Part shown: in pieces, positions 46,401 through 52,738 of the stretch | Numbering within the stretch: the stretch's first letter is position 1 | How the letters are laid out: each line of letters opens with the position of its first letter | From: Linyphia triangularis | Taxonomy: Eukaryota > Arthropoda > Arachnida > Araneae > Linyphiidae | Direction of reading: 5' to 3' | NCBI GenBank assembly: GCA_963978545.1 | Contig: OZ021724.1 | Location: 97,261,792-97,325,791, forward strand | DNA length: 64,000 nt | Notes under the pieces: model-generated | What the model was told of the DNA's origin: nothing | Databases searched by the model: none | What the model saw: the letters and a program-made list of their open reading frames with translations, nothing else | Position numbers and translations under genes: made by a program

Positions 46401-47715
46401 TCTTATTTCATACAAAGAAAAGCTATTTTTTTTTTTTATTTTTTTTTTTAGAATTTTCTATAAATTTGATTTCATGAAAGTATGCACATTTATAAGCACT
46501 ATTTAAATCCAAATAAACAGTTATGTATTTTACAGTTATTTATTAAATCACTTTATATCTCTTATTTCCAAATAAAAAAACTAAGTCGCAGAATATTCAT
46601 TAAAATAACAATAAATTTTGGACCCTTGTTCAATGTTAGTGTTGGGAAGTCTAGATTATTTCTTAGTAGTTACTATTTTTATTAAAGTTACGAAATTATA
46701 AAATTCATTGCTGAAGATAGGGGAGGGATGATTGCACTTGTCATTAACTTTTGGGCTTCCCCCCCACTTTTTTTCCATCACTGGGTTCAGCAGTACATGA
46801 ACGAAATTGTACAGAGGTTTGATGATTTCTACAGACTTCACACTACCCTGAACAGTATTAGATTTATAATGGCCACAAGACTAAAAAAAATTATCAGATT
46901 ATACAAATTATAACAATGAATTACAAGTAAAAAAAGTTGGGTTGTTATTATTTTAAAAAGGCTTACAATGACCTGAATTACCAGGTCAGATGGCCAGCCA
47001 AGTACATTTGTGAGGATTCAGTTATTACAAGGAAGTGTAATAATTTTTGTTAAACAAATTACCTTCAATAAATTGACAAATGTGTTGTTTATTTGAATTA
47101 AAAAAATAATTTACTTGCATAAAATTAATTCAAAGTAAAGAAAATATGACTTGATTTTCTATTGAAACTTATGAGTACCAGCATTTAATTGGAAATTACT
47201 TTTATTTCAAGAAAAATAAATTTTACAAAGGAAGGGCTATGATTAAGTCTCATTAACTTGCTATACTTTTAGGAAGAGGTCAACACACTTAAATGGCAAA
47301 AGAAATTGGAATTAAACAAGAGTATTTCTAAACTCTTGCGAGAACACAGTTCCTTTTAAATAATTAAGAATATTACCTACAGAATGTCGGACAAAATTAA
47401 TTGATCAATTACTTCTTAACAAACCATTAATTGTACAAAATTCATTAAAAATACAACAAAAGATCGACAAAGAATGTTGTCGTATGCTAATGACAGCACC
47501 GTAATTCATAAACACCATTGCGTTGACTAATTAATGACATAATTGCCGGTGCACACTGATTAATGACATAATTGCCGGTAATTGACGCGGGCTTTCAAAT
47601 CGCGGAGCCGAACAAAATGGATTTTAAATAGAAATACTGGACAGAAAACACTATCAATAGAAATAAATGGTAAAATATTAAAGTATCAAATAAAAGACAA
47701 CACTTACCCTGACAT
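28283..47715 (-). CDS. ABHD11: ABHD11-like alpha/beta hydrolase, six exons
   Basis: Spliced CDS: 47715-47708, 44250-44094, 42058-41885, 37502-37320, 34205-34006, 28415-28283, together 855 nt and 284 residues. All junctions have GT/AG and matching phases (2, 0, 0, 0, 2). Protein order: a short N-terminus without a clear transit peptide (MSGNIVPVTLAFTCC); strand and oxyanion turn PPIILHHGCMSSKGRW; DARNHGNS; the nucleophile elbow VGHSMGG (serine); DKLIVEDVSP; a cap helix region; ETLFIYGCNSNF; and the terminal FAGFEEAGHDVC with the histidine. DARNHG, GHSMGG and xDVSP in this order identify ABHD11. Family members act on ester or lipid substrates, and the vertebrate enzyme is mitochondrial. Introns are 3-6 kb and hold most transposons of the window. 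It converges with gene 2. Confidence 0.85.
28620..29161. mobile_element. Self-nested TTAA MITE pair (piggyBac-like)
   Basis: Four modules of 131, 130, 131 and 130 bp are separated by TTAA: A (28624-28754), B (28759-28888), A' (28893-29023), B' (29028-29157). A' is the reverse complement of A, and B' of B, nearly perfectly. TTAA stands at 28620, 28755, 28889, 29024 and 29158. A begins ccttctgagggtcacggg and B begins ccctctgagagtcaaggg, so they are the two similar termini of one element, A-TTAA-B'. The order A, B, A', B' is explained if a second copy inserted in reverse into the central TTAA of the first. No coding capacity. Confidence 0.9.
29591..29820 (+). repeat. Tandem duplication of a 115-bp unit
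   Basis: The block aatttagttaggattgggaa through ttaattaaaaagttgaaa at 29591-29705 is repeated at 29706-29820 with about 12% differences by eye. Non-coding; in the last ABHD11 intron. Confidence 0.85.
29825..30770. other. Intron DNA, one unexplained 78-codon frame
   Basis: A plus-strand frame at 30384-30620 starts MEYLFKRKQLRLQKKQ and is rich in lysine and isoleucine. It matches no family I know and has the base composition of its surroundings, so I treat it as chance. No other features. Confidence 0.4.
30774..31168. mobile_element. hAT-like MITE, CAGGGTTCCCAC termini
   Basis: Left end CAGGGTTCCCAC and right end (inverted) CAGGATTCCCAC, with subterminal arrays of tcaatgactttt, aaggacct and caaggacttt words on both sides. 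The flanks share only TTATA at a shifted position, so no clean 8-bp duplication is seen. It lies in the last intron of ABHD11. A degraded piece with related wording (ccttaaaaatgctta) is at 9480-9560. Confidence 0.65.
31593..31773 (-). repeat. SINE family S2, reverse orientation
   Basis: On the minus strand: gactgtgtggttagcactctgg, a box B-like gttcgaatcccgggtt, then the body (gttgtggttcagaattgttt, taagctgtaggtcctgacc) and an end at gttgagcgtac. In the last ABHD11 intron. Confidence 0.75.
31821..32919 (-). mobile_element. hAT-like element, CAGGGATGAGAAT termini
   Basis: Begins cagggatgagaat at 31821 and ends with its inverse attctcatccctg at 32919. The 7-bp word aatctag occurs at both flanks (31814-31820 and 32920-32926), consistent with a hAT target duplication that has lost a base match. 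Inside is one intact reverse-strand frame of 95 codons (32435-32722). Confidence 0.75.
32435..32722 (-). CDS. Unknown 95-residue basic protein in hAT-like element
   Basis: An uninterrupted frame starts MMPQRKLCLRLEDKW, includes GLLGFEDTFWSREKNCAAAA and ends APMRFCS. It is basic and rich in lysine and alanine in the middle (KNRRAKHIQRCEKKALIKE). I do not recognise a domain, and no zinc-knuckle, BED or hAT dimerisation motif is visible. The codon use is less AT-biased than the surrounding intron, which argues for past coding use. It may be a transposon accessory protein, a captured host exon or a remnant. It lies in the last ABHD11 intron and is transcribed in the same direction. Confidence 0.4.
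   Translation of the reverse strand: MMPQRKLCLRLEDKWGLLGFEDTFWSREKNCAAAAKNRRAKHIQRCEKKALIKENLSVESAKSSVDRNPKTVPIEQVKRKNAAIDKSLAPMRFCS
32930..34000. other. Intron DNA, no gene seen
   Basis: Contains a purine-rich patch at 33020-33290 (many gagtgg/gatggga words) and a poly-A run at 33723-33757. No repeat family or exon recognised. Confidence 0.45.
34006..34205 (-). CDS. ABHD11: ABHD11 exon 5
   Basis: 200 nt, acceptor ttgaatag, donor GTAAGT after ACT GT. It encodes MIPDEDQEVIKEMEF, LTNLKSILKSINNPPI and FPTDCVFNGETLFIYGCNSN. GETLFIYGCNSNF matches the family strand and turn P-T-L-F-x-x-G-x-N-S-x-F. The usual G-x-F-x-W-R-V-N segment is much altered here, whereas the plus-strand paralogue keeps it. 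Confidence 0.88.
34990..35690 (+). repeat. Repeat family R1, copy A
   Basis: A 0.7-kb block shared with 36495-37140 (reverse) and with the split copy at 48150-55380. Landmarks in order: tactttcaactaccc hairpin with gggtaatgaaagta; gtctggtcagcatagctccc; gaacaaattgatcttcgatg; tgtttttcagtaattgct; aacgaatgcctttta; acacaaatccacg; tgtagttgaaagttatgcg; cacacccctagttt. It has no coding capacity. Class unknown. It lies in the ABHD11 intron between exons 5 and 4. Confidence 0.8.
35695..36490. other. Intron DNA, no gene seen
   Basis: AT-rich, with TATTGTATTG-like simple repeats at 36010-36090. No exon recognised. Confidence 0.4.
36495..37140 (-). repeat. Repeat family R1, copy B (reverse)
   Basis: Reverse copy of R1: on the minus strand tttttactttcaatta, tggtcagcatagcttccgaa, tgtttttcagcaattgctg, tttaacacagagctctc, tgtaattgaaagttgtgc and ttcctcagccctagtt appear in the family order. 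About 25% diverged from copy A by eye. Confidence 0.8.
37320..37502 (-). CDS. ABHD11: ABHD11 exon 4
   Basis: 183 nt (61 codons, phase 0 on both sides), acceptor attttcctccaag, donor GTGAGA. It starts PDRVDKLIVEDVSP, which continues ALKS of exon 3 into the conserved ALxxPxxVxxLIVxDxSP, and then encodes an acidic cap region with EELYYVFGAM-like and MQQKLRECLYRTIP helices. Confidence 0.9.
37505..38040. other. Intron DNA, no feature seen
   Basis: AT-rich intron 3 sequence of ABHD11 between exon 4 and the next transposon. Nothing recognised. Confidence 0.4.
38043..39250. mobile_element. hAT-like element, CATGGTTCGTAC termini
   Basis: Perfect inverted termini catggttcgtac / gtacgaaccatg. The 5-bp word taata flanks both ends (38038-38042 and 39251-39255). 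Subterminal regions carry caaggactttt, tcaagcacttt and ttttcaagg words, in opposite orientation at the two ends. No transposase is recognised inside; the interior near 38580-38900 has no supported frame. Confidence 0.75.
39400..39800. repeat. Degraded element with ttccctgattt words
   Basis: The word ccctgattt or close variants occurs at 39447, 39477, 39682, 39720 and 39760, and gtagacaccctgat at 39522 is matched in inverse sense near 39778-39790. It resembles the subterminal repeats of hAT-like MITEs in this window, but the termini could not be placed. Confidence 0.4.
40217..40300 (+). repeat. Dispersed repeat, paired with 41719-41790
   Basis: tatacgattggctaattatag then cttttgaacaatgcca recurs at 41719 as tatacgattggctatttatag and cttttggataatgcca. 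Unknown class, short. Confidence 0.5.
40792..41256 (-). mobile_element. piggyBac-derived MITE with N-terminal coding end
   Basis: TTAA flanks (40788-40791 and 41257-41260) and inverted termini CACATTAGCTG / CACATTCGCTG define a 465-bp element. The minus strand carries a 5' leader and an 81-codon frame (41041-40799) whose stop lies inside the other terminus. The whole transposase core has been deleted, leaving the promoter side and the acidic N-terminus. Confidence 0.8.
40799..41041 (-). pseudogene. Truncated piggyBac-like transposase N-terminus
   Basis: The frame starts MADSTSIAGPSQPKKRK (a basic, nuclear-signal-like stretch), then LTDAEILELLEKSDLSDYDS and runs on acidic (SESEGDSD). This opening, with an aspartate/serine-rich stretch after an EILELL-type helix, is typical of piggyBac transposase N-termini. 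The catalytic DDD core is absent: the frame ends INFGGS with its TAA supplied by the terminal repeat. The frame is unbroken, so a short acidic peptide could still be made. Confidence 0.65.
41885..42058 (-). CDS. ABHD11: ABHD11 exon 3 with the catalytic serine
   Basis: 174 nt (58 codons, phase 0), acceptor gaaataatttcag, donor GTAAGT. It encodes VYAVDARNHGNSESSDFF, DILSNDLKHFMDTHNIPKAS and LVGHSMGGLVVMSLALKS. GHSMGG is the nucleophile elbow, and DARNHGNS is a family signature. Confidence 0.92.
42062..43170. other. Intron DNA, no gene seen
   Basis: AT-rich ABHD11 intron 2 sequence with A-rich runs; no repeat or exon recognised. Confidence 0.45.
43172..43348 (-). repeat. SINE family S2, reverse orientation
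   Basis: On the minus strand: gtccacctgatggttaggtg, box B-like gggttcaaattctg, the body with cgttatggctcaaaatcctc and taagctacagttctacc, ending gttgagcgtataaacc. It lies directly beside the next MITE. Confidence 0.75.
43380..43855. mobile_element. hAT-like MITE with GGCGGATCCAG termini
   Basis: ggcggatccag at 43380 and its inverse ctggatccgcc at 43845-43855. The extreme three bases outside differ on the two sides (caaa / ctat), so the exact ends and duplication are unclear. The right subterminal region is GC-rich (ggggagatcgtcccctccgc). Non-coding; in ABHD11 intron 2. Confidence 0.65.
44094..44250 (-). CDS. ABHD11: ABHD11 exon 2
   Basis: 157 nt, acceptor tttttgaattctatag, donor GTAAGC. Its first base completes the glycine codon begun in exon 1. 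It encodes NIVPVTLAFTCCKPEK, DLPPIILHHGCMSSKGRWKP and IQQDLANATGRS. LHHGCMSSKGRW is the HG oxyanion-hole turn of the family (usually HGLxGSxxNW). Confidence 0.88.
44423..44786. mobile_element. Tc1/mariner-type MITE, about 90-bp inverted arms
   Basis: Left tactcactatgttataatcttc and right, inverted, tactcgctatgttacaatcttc. The arms continue through cagtgcatttagaaactac and aaaccttga.attt. The ends include TA, suggesting a TA target. A third arm of the family, without its partner, is at 57209-57290. It lies in ABHD11 intron 1. Confidence 0.8.
44892..45366 (+). pseudogene. Non-LTR ORF2 C-terminus: RNase H end and tail
   Basis: The frame runs PSHVDLKGNEIANMLAKAGA at its start: the last RNase H motif (H-V-x-x-x-G-N-E-x-A-D-x-L-A-K) with the D replaced by N. 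It then continues through RFRSGHLQTLKFIEG, ICKHCSTEQASPVHILACLG and DFLRVCDIINGLS. The C-x-x-C-x-x-x-x-x-x-x-H-x-x-x-x-C pattern after RNase H is common in arthropod LINEs. About 150 codons are open, but there is no RT or endonuclease upstream. Confidence 0.75.
45569..45683 (+). repeat. 32-bp tandem repeat in LINE 3' region
   Basis: tggaattttgtgaagggtc occurs at 45600, 45632 and 45664, and a diverged first copy (tggaatttcgtgaaaggtc) at 45568. Alternate units end agtttgttggaca and cttttgttgatta. Confidence 0.85.
46079..46256 (-). repeat. tRNA-derived SINE, family S1
   Basis: On the minus strand: ggcgaccaaatggtatagtgg, box A tagtggttagcgtgctag, box B gcgggttcgaatcccg, then the body ending gataatctcgaaacaacc. 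A 9-bp word aatttatgg flanks it (46070-46078 and 46257-46265), a target duplication. In ABHD11 intron 1. Confidence 0.88.
46260..47700. other. ABHD11 intron 1 DNA, one uncertain frame
   Basis: A plus-strand frame at 46728-46913 ends with HHWVQQYMNEIVQRFDDFY and LHTTLNSIRFIMATRLKKI. This looks less random than its neighbours but has no family I know and no consistent splice sites. At 47533-47580 attaatgacataattgccggt is repeated in tandem. Otherwise nothing. Confidence 0.35.
47708..47715 (-). CDS. ABHD11: ABHD11 exon 1 coding end (start codon)
   Basis: Only ATG TCA GG is coding before the donor GTAAGTG at 47707-47701. The phase (2) fits exon 2 exactly. The context is gaaaacattgaaATG; in-frame upstream sequence in the 5' leader has stops, so this is the best start. 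The exon presumably continues upstream as 5' leader to about 47900. Confidence 0.75.
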
Positions 47716-47960
47716 TTCAATGTTTTCCGATCTTTATTACTGAGAAATCACCGAAATTCTTTGCATAAACAACGTTAAGATGACAACAACCTGCTATGAT
47801 GAGTCATGCATGCAGCTCACAGCGCCGCTAAATGCTGCTACCAACGTTTGCTGTGATTGGTTGAAATGAAGAATAAGCGAAATAACTGCTGAATCTGGCA
47901 ACGTCATCCGGCGAATCCTACGAAATTTCGGTTTCCGTTTCGGAAGGTACCTATTGTTAT
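47716..47960 (-). promoter_or_regulatory. Putative promoter and 5' leader of ABHD11
   Basis: This block is GC-richer than the surrounding DNA. On the minus strand it holds a CCAAT box (caaccaatcaca, about 47855), a CRE-like gatgacgttg (about 47900) and GC-rich words (tagcggcgctgtgag), with no TATA box. The transcription start is not determined. Confidence 0.45.
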
Positions 47961-48027
47961 TTGTTATTAAATGTGAAGCGTTTTTCTCGAAATTCGTTCT
48001 GTTATATTTCATAACTTTAATACAGGT

Positions 48028-48127
48028 GGGAAGTTTTGACGAAAGAACTGTGGAACTGTCCTTGAAGAAGATTCAGCAGACCGTTGAAGAAATAGGCAAA
48101 TTTTTCGTGTCTAATTGGAAAACATAA
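48028..48127 (+). CDS. Candidate plus-strand terminal exon, unknown
   Basis: After an acceptor-like tttcataactttaatacag, a frame of 32 codons reads VGSFDERTVELSLKKIQQTV, then EEIGKFFVSNWKT and TAA (48125-48127). It would form an amphipathic helix. It begins only about 70-300 bp from the putative ABHD11 promoter on the other strand, so a transcript reaching it from the left would overlap that promoter. No upstream exon with a matching phase was found. It may be a real last exon, a pseudogene end or chance. Confidence 0.25.
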
Positions 48128-48418
48128 GAGGCATCAATTTAGCGATTTAATTGCAATTTTTACTTTCAATTACCCATATGTTACATCAGTGATTCTCAAC
48201 CTTTTTTTTGTCGCGGCACACTTTTAACGATTTCAAAATTTGGCGGTACACAAAGAAAAAGATAAGTTTTAAAGTTGTTTACTTACCTATAATACACTGT
48301 GTAAAATAGTTTATGATAATAATTTGGAATGTAAAATAAAATAATATAATATGTGCTACAAAAACATCAATAGTACGTTTATTAAGGGATTAATTACAAA
48401 TGAATAATAAGAATATTT

Positions 48419-48830
48419 TTAATGAGAAATTTGAGCTTGATGTTTTTTGATAATTTCATTTATATTTGGTCCTAAAAATGACAATGCTACGCTCATATCG
48501 TCTTCTACATTTAACAGTCTCGATCTTTTTTTCGTTTTTATTTTGGTTAATACTGAAAATCCGAATTCACACAAAAAAGATGTAGAAAATTGTAATAATA
48601 TTTTTAAAGCTTTTTTTTGGCTATCATGGGATAATCGCATCTAATGTTAATCCAAAATGAATTAATTGATTCTTCTGAATATTTTTTAATTAAATCTCGA
48701 TTATTAGAAAGCGAAATTAGTTCTTCCTCTTCATTCAAAGTTAATTCAAATACAGAAGTATTCGTTATCACAAATGGATTACGAACCCAATCAAATTTTT
48801 TTATATCTAATAATAAAAATTGGCCAAAAA
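48419..48830 (-). pseudogene. hAT transposase C-terminal remnant
   Basis: Two pieces in different frames: WVRNPF, LTLNEEEELISLSNNRDLIK and SINSFWINIR; then, after a frameshift near 48640, SHDSQKKALKILLQFSTSFL, CEFGFSVLTKIKTKKRSRL and NVEDDMSVALS to the stop at 48419. CE.GFS.LT.IKTKKRNRL followed by a VE.D..VAL segment is the hAT C-terminal dimerisation region as in Charlie/ZBED5-type proteins. The N-terminal BED finger and the catalytic residues are absent. Confidence 0.85.
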
Positions 48831-48856
48831 CGAGACACAGAGAAATATGTAATGAA

Positions 48857-49452
48857 CAGTGGTGTAGTGTAAAATAAAAAGGTGTGGGAACGCTATGTTA
48901 CATAAAGTGAATGATATAAAAATTAAAAAAAAAAAAAATCTCTTTTGTTGATAAATCGGTTAGCGTTCAGTTAAAAAATTAGAGGAGCAGAAACCTTCTT
49001 CAAGGAAAAGGAGCAAAGAACTGTGTCAGACCACAATTTTGTTTTTTAAAAATGGAGCGTGAACTTGTGTACGTGTGTTTTAGTCTGTATTCATGACGAG
49101 CCATATAAATTTGACGTCTGGAATTCATCCACAAATACAGATCACTCGTCGAAGAAGATAATTGCCATTGGATGAATCGTAGTAATGCATTTGTCGGATT
49201 GTTGATGGAATGGCCATTATCGGGTGCCTCTTTCAAGTGTTTTGCAAATACTTGAACTTGCCTGCTCAACTCTGAAGTTGTGGATAGAAAAAGAAAGCAT
49301 AGTTTTGCGTTCAGTTTCCTGTAAAGAAAAAATGTAAAAAAAAATTTAAAAAAATACAAATGTTAAAATTTTTAGGTGAGGGAACGCCGTTCCTCCTACT
49401 AAAAAGGTAAAGGATCGCCGTTCCCACGCGTTCCCGCTCCACTACACCCCTG
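48857..49452. mobile_element. hAT-like MITE nested in the outer hAT
   Basis: A perfect 8-bp duplication gtaatgaa (48849-48856 and 49453-49460) flanks termini cagtggtgtagtg / ccactacacccctg, and gggaacgc is repeated in inverse sense inside both ends. 596 bp. One reverse-strand frame of 119 codons (49000-49359), with SSTSDLYLWMNSRRQIYMAR in it, has no recognised domain. Confidence 0.9.
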
Positions 49453-50312
49453 GTAATGAAGCGGTGAAAGTGAAAAATCTTCGTTACAATATTCGTATAT
49501 ATATAAGTACTTTTCTTTAATTTAAACTTTACTAGTAATAAAAAAAAAAGCATTATAATTTTTACTATATAAATTTCTAAAATTTGGCGGCACACTTTAA
49601 GAATTTGGCGGCACATAAAAGTGCCGCGGCACAGTGGTTGAGAATCACTGTTGTTACATAGTACATAGGTAATGAAAGTATTGGATGCGGTCAAGAAAAA
49701 AACAAGATAATTTTTTTTTCGCCTTTCTACATGCTTTGAATGTACTTAGTTAAAAAAAGCGGTATAGAAAAAAAATCTGTGTGTGCCCGGCGGGGTCAGC
49801 ATAATCTCCCGAACGGATTGACCTGCAATGTTCAGTTCAACTTTGGGATACGAGTTTGGTGGCCATGATAGGACCTACCATTAGGGTTTTCGTCAAATTT
49901 ACGCAGGCGTATAAGATAGCTGCCATTGAAAAATGTATGTTTTTCAGAAATTGCCAAAAAAACGGCTCCAACGGTTTTGATCAATACGATCGCTGTGGCA
50001 AAGCCTTTCAAAGTGTTCTAAACATCTACACCACTGAAATTCCGATAAAAATGGGATAAAGATGTAAGAGAGGTTGAAAAACCAATGTTAGTAATAGTTC
50101 TCTTCTTTTGAACATCGTCCATTCTTGTGCCTTTCACTCACAGGAAAGGATAATGTAAAATTTATCGAAAAACAGATCGCCTTTTTCGGCGATGTATTTT
50201 TTGTAGTAATTGCCGAAAACATCGTCTAACTGTGAACTTTAATTAATAAAAATATGAAAACGGTTAATTACACAAATCCATGGAAATATAAATGCAGTGA
50301 ACAGAATGAAGT

Positions 50313-50880
50313 TGTTACGTCATCATGGAGTTGCTTATAAGAATTGACTTTTGTACTATTCAGCTTGTTCTGAATTCTGTTACGAACTGAAAAAGTGCAG
50401 ACGATAATCTTGTTTTAGAATGTAAAAACGGTTATGGCTCCCGATAGCCTAGGCAGTAGAGCATCGAGCTCGTAACCGGAGGGTTGCAGGTTCTGTCCTC
50501 GGTTCGCCAAATATCGGTGTGTAGCTAATGGGGGCTGGTGCACATTAAATCTGTCGTGGCCTCAATGTCCTCTCGTTGGTGTGGTGGGGTCGGAGAGAGG
50601 GGTTTACACTAGAAGATTTCGATCTCGTATTCTTCTAGATGCTCAAAATTACGAGACGTATTTGGCTGTGTTAAGCACTTTATAAGTGGCAGAAATAGAC
50701 AGTCGGTGGTTTCAAAACAAAACAAAACAAAACGGTTATTTTATGTATGTTCTTGTTCTTTTCTAAACTTTTTGTAATTAAAGAAAGACGTGAAAGATTT
50801 TGCTCTCGTTTCTTAAGTGTACTGGCGTTTGTTACCTTCCATAATTTGAACCTGAAAAAGGATCCAAGTGAGATCCTACA
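50313..50880 (+). repeat. BEL/Pao 5' LTR carrying a SINE
   Basis: Starts tgttacgtcatcatgg and ends gatcctaca. Without the 304 bp due to the SINE and its duplication it is 264 bp, like the 3' LTR. The LTR was therefore hit by the SINE after the retrotransposon landed. Confidence 0.95.
50436..50731 (+). repeat. tRNA-derived SINE, family S3, in the LTR
   Basis: tRNA-like head: ggctcccgatagcctaggc, box A-like tagcctaggcagtagagc, box B-like gcaggttctgtcctcgg. It has a 200-bp body and a (caaaa)n tail, flanked by acggttat (50428-50435 and 50732-50739; up to 11 bp if the A-rich tail is counted). The absence from the 3' LTR shows it is an insertion. The box B differs from consensus at one or two sites. 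No other copy is seen in the window. Confidence 0.92.
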
Positions 50881-50927
50881 TATGTTTTTTGTGGCGTCCG
50901 TGACAGGACTTTAAAACGATTTAAAGA

Positions 50928-51751
50928 TTGACTATGGAAGGAGAAAACACGAAACGCAAAGCGTTGAGACAATCATTCACGGTGTGTGCCAATAATGTTG
51001 AAGAGGTTTTACGAAATGATGAAACTACGGTAAACCAACTATGTCTTTTGCAAAAACAATTATTGGATAAATTTTCTCGCCTGGAAGCCGTACAGGACAA
51101 CATTACACAAGCTCTCTTGGATGATGAAGATTTGGCGACGAATTACGATGAAGATTTTGCAAAAGCGGAAACCTACAGGGACAGATTTATGCGGTCTCGA
51201 CACAGCTGGAATTAAAAATTAACATGAATATTGACGCATCGAAAAGTGCTAACGCGATGGAAGAAAAACGTAAATTTAAGTTACCCCGTTTGGAGTTGAA
51301 AAGATTTACAGGTGAGCCGAAGGATTTTCTAGCCTTTTGGTCGCAATTTAGCAAAATTCATAGCGATGACAATATTCCGGATGAAGATAAATTCCAGTAT
51401 TTGTTACAAAGTGTAGTGCCAAAATCTAAAGCGGCGAGGCTGGTAGAAAGCTACCCGCCCACGAGAGAAAACTATTCAAAAGTTATCGTTCAACTGAAGG
51501 ATAGATTCGGTCGTGACGAATTACTCGTTCAAATTTATGTACGGGACCTTCTAAGCCTGGTTATGAAAAACGCATCCGGCAAAGGAAAAGTCGACCTATC
51601 TGAACTGTATGACTTACTTGAGAGTAAGCTACTTGCCTTGGAAAGTTTGGGGCGCACGAAAGAAAAGTTTGCCGATTTTCTGGAACCCCTGGTGGAGTCC
51701 TGCCTTCCGAAACAGGTGCTGCGTGCCTGGGAAAGGAAGTTGATCCATTGA
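50928..51751 (+). pseudogene. BEL/Pao gag
   Basis: Two frames joined by a frameshift near 51200. The first (from MEGENTKRKALRQSF, about 95 codons) is a coiled-coil-like N-terminus. The second contains LPRLELKRFTGEPKDFLAFW and continues with DKFQYLLQSV and AARLVESYP: the DUF1759-type gag of BEL/Pao, which would form the particle. It runs to a stop at 51749-51751, after which the reading frame is lost for about 60 bp. Confidence 0.88.
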
Positions 51752-51811
51752 TGAGGCATCCAGTAGAACAACTGACGCAAGCGTGCGTTATTTTATAGCC
51801 ACTATAGTTCT

Positions 51812-52738
51812 TTGGAAAGATTAATGTCCTTCCTTCGCTCGGAGGTGCAAAGTGAGGAGATGATCATACTTGCTCGTTCGGGACTTGGAGTGCCACAGAA
51901 GAATTTACCAAACCGCAGGGATGAGGAGCCATCTTTGCCCACAAATGCAGTCTTGATTAATGCAGGTAAGAAAGAGGGGCCAGCCAAATTTAAATGTATA
52001 TTTTGTTCAAAGCAAAATCACTTTAGTTCTGACTGTTTTTTGACGCAGAAAATGTCTTTAAAGGATAAGAAGAGTATTCTTATAAAAAATAAAGCTTGTT
52101 TTAAATGTTTTAAATTAAACCATTCGGCACGATTTTGCCGAAATAAATTCATTAAATGCGGTTTTTGCGATGATAAATCCCATCAAAGTTTAATGTGTCC
52201 CAAAAAAGAGGACATTAAAGTTGAAAACATTAAAGTAGAATCTGATCCTAGTATCACAGTTATAGGCAATACGCTTTCTAATCAGTCAGAAGTATCCAAT
52301 ATATATTTACAAACAATTATGATTAAAATTAGTCATAAAAATAAAGAGCTGGTTTTGCGCTGCCTTCTGGACAGCGGTAGTGAAAATTCCTACATTGCTC
52401 AACGGGCAATCGAAAAATTGAACTTGACACCTGTAGCAAAACAAATCATGTTACACGGTTTGTTTGGGGGGGAGGCAGACGGCTCCCAAGCAACATTCCC
52501 TCTATAATGTTGAAATAAGTAGTTTAAAGGGTGACTTTTCTTGTAAAATTCCAGTTCTTTCAGAGAATAAAATTTGTGGGTGTCTACCTAAGGTTAGGAA
52601 TATATTGGTACTATCAGAACTAAAAGAAAAATATATTGATGTACCTGATATTTATTCGTCACATTATGAAATCGATTTCCTAATGGGAGCCGATTCTATT
52701 GGGTTTATCTTAACGGGTATGAGTATTGCACTCGAATG
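51812..52738 (+). pseudogene. BEL/Pao zinc knuckles and aspartic protease
   Basis: The first part (frame 51812-52507) holds the nucleic-acid-binding knuckles CIFCSKQNHFSSDC and CFKCFKLNHSARFC, then the protease active site LRCLLDSGSENSYI (D-S-G). A frameshift at the G run near 52470 moves to a second frame with EISSLKGDFSCKIP and IDFLMGADSIG (flap and second lobe of the DUF1758-type protease). It ends at a stop near 52739, overlapping the next frame. Confidence 0.88.

Larger units (their letters stand above)
48187..49650 (-). mobile_element. hAT transposon remnant (outer) in R1
   Basis: Perfect inverted termini cagtgattctcaacc / ggttgagaatcactg, the classic hAT form, flanked by tgttacat (48179-48186 and 49652-49659, one extra T on the right). 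Reading on the minus strand there is the C-terminal end of a transposase. The subterminal word gcggcacactt occurs at both sides. Length without the nested MITE is about 860 bp, so most of the transposase is deleted. Confidence 0.88.

Noticed and set aside
46728..46913. Frame with YMNEIVQRFDDFYRLH as an exon joined to 48028
   Set aside because: The splice phases do not fit (the join gives an immediate stop) and the donor is weak.
49000..49359. 119-codon minus-strand frame in the nested hAT-like MITE as a gene
   Set aside because: No domain was recognised and it begins in a low-complexity FFxFF stretch; kept only as a remark under the MITE.
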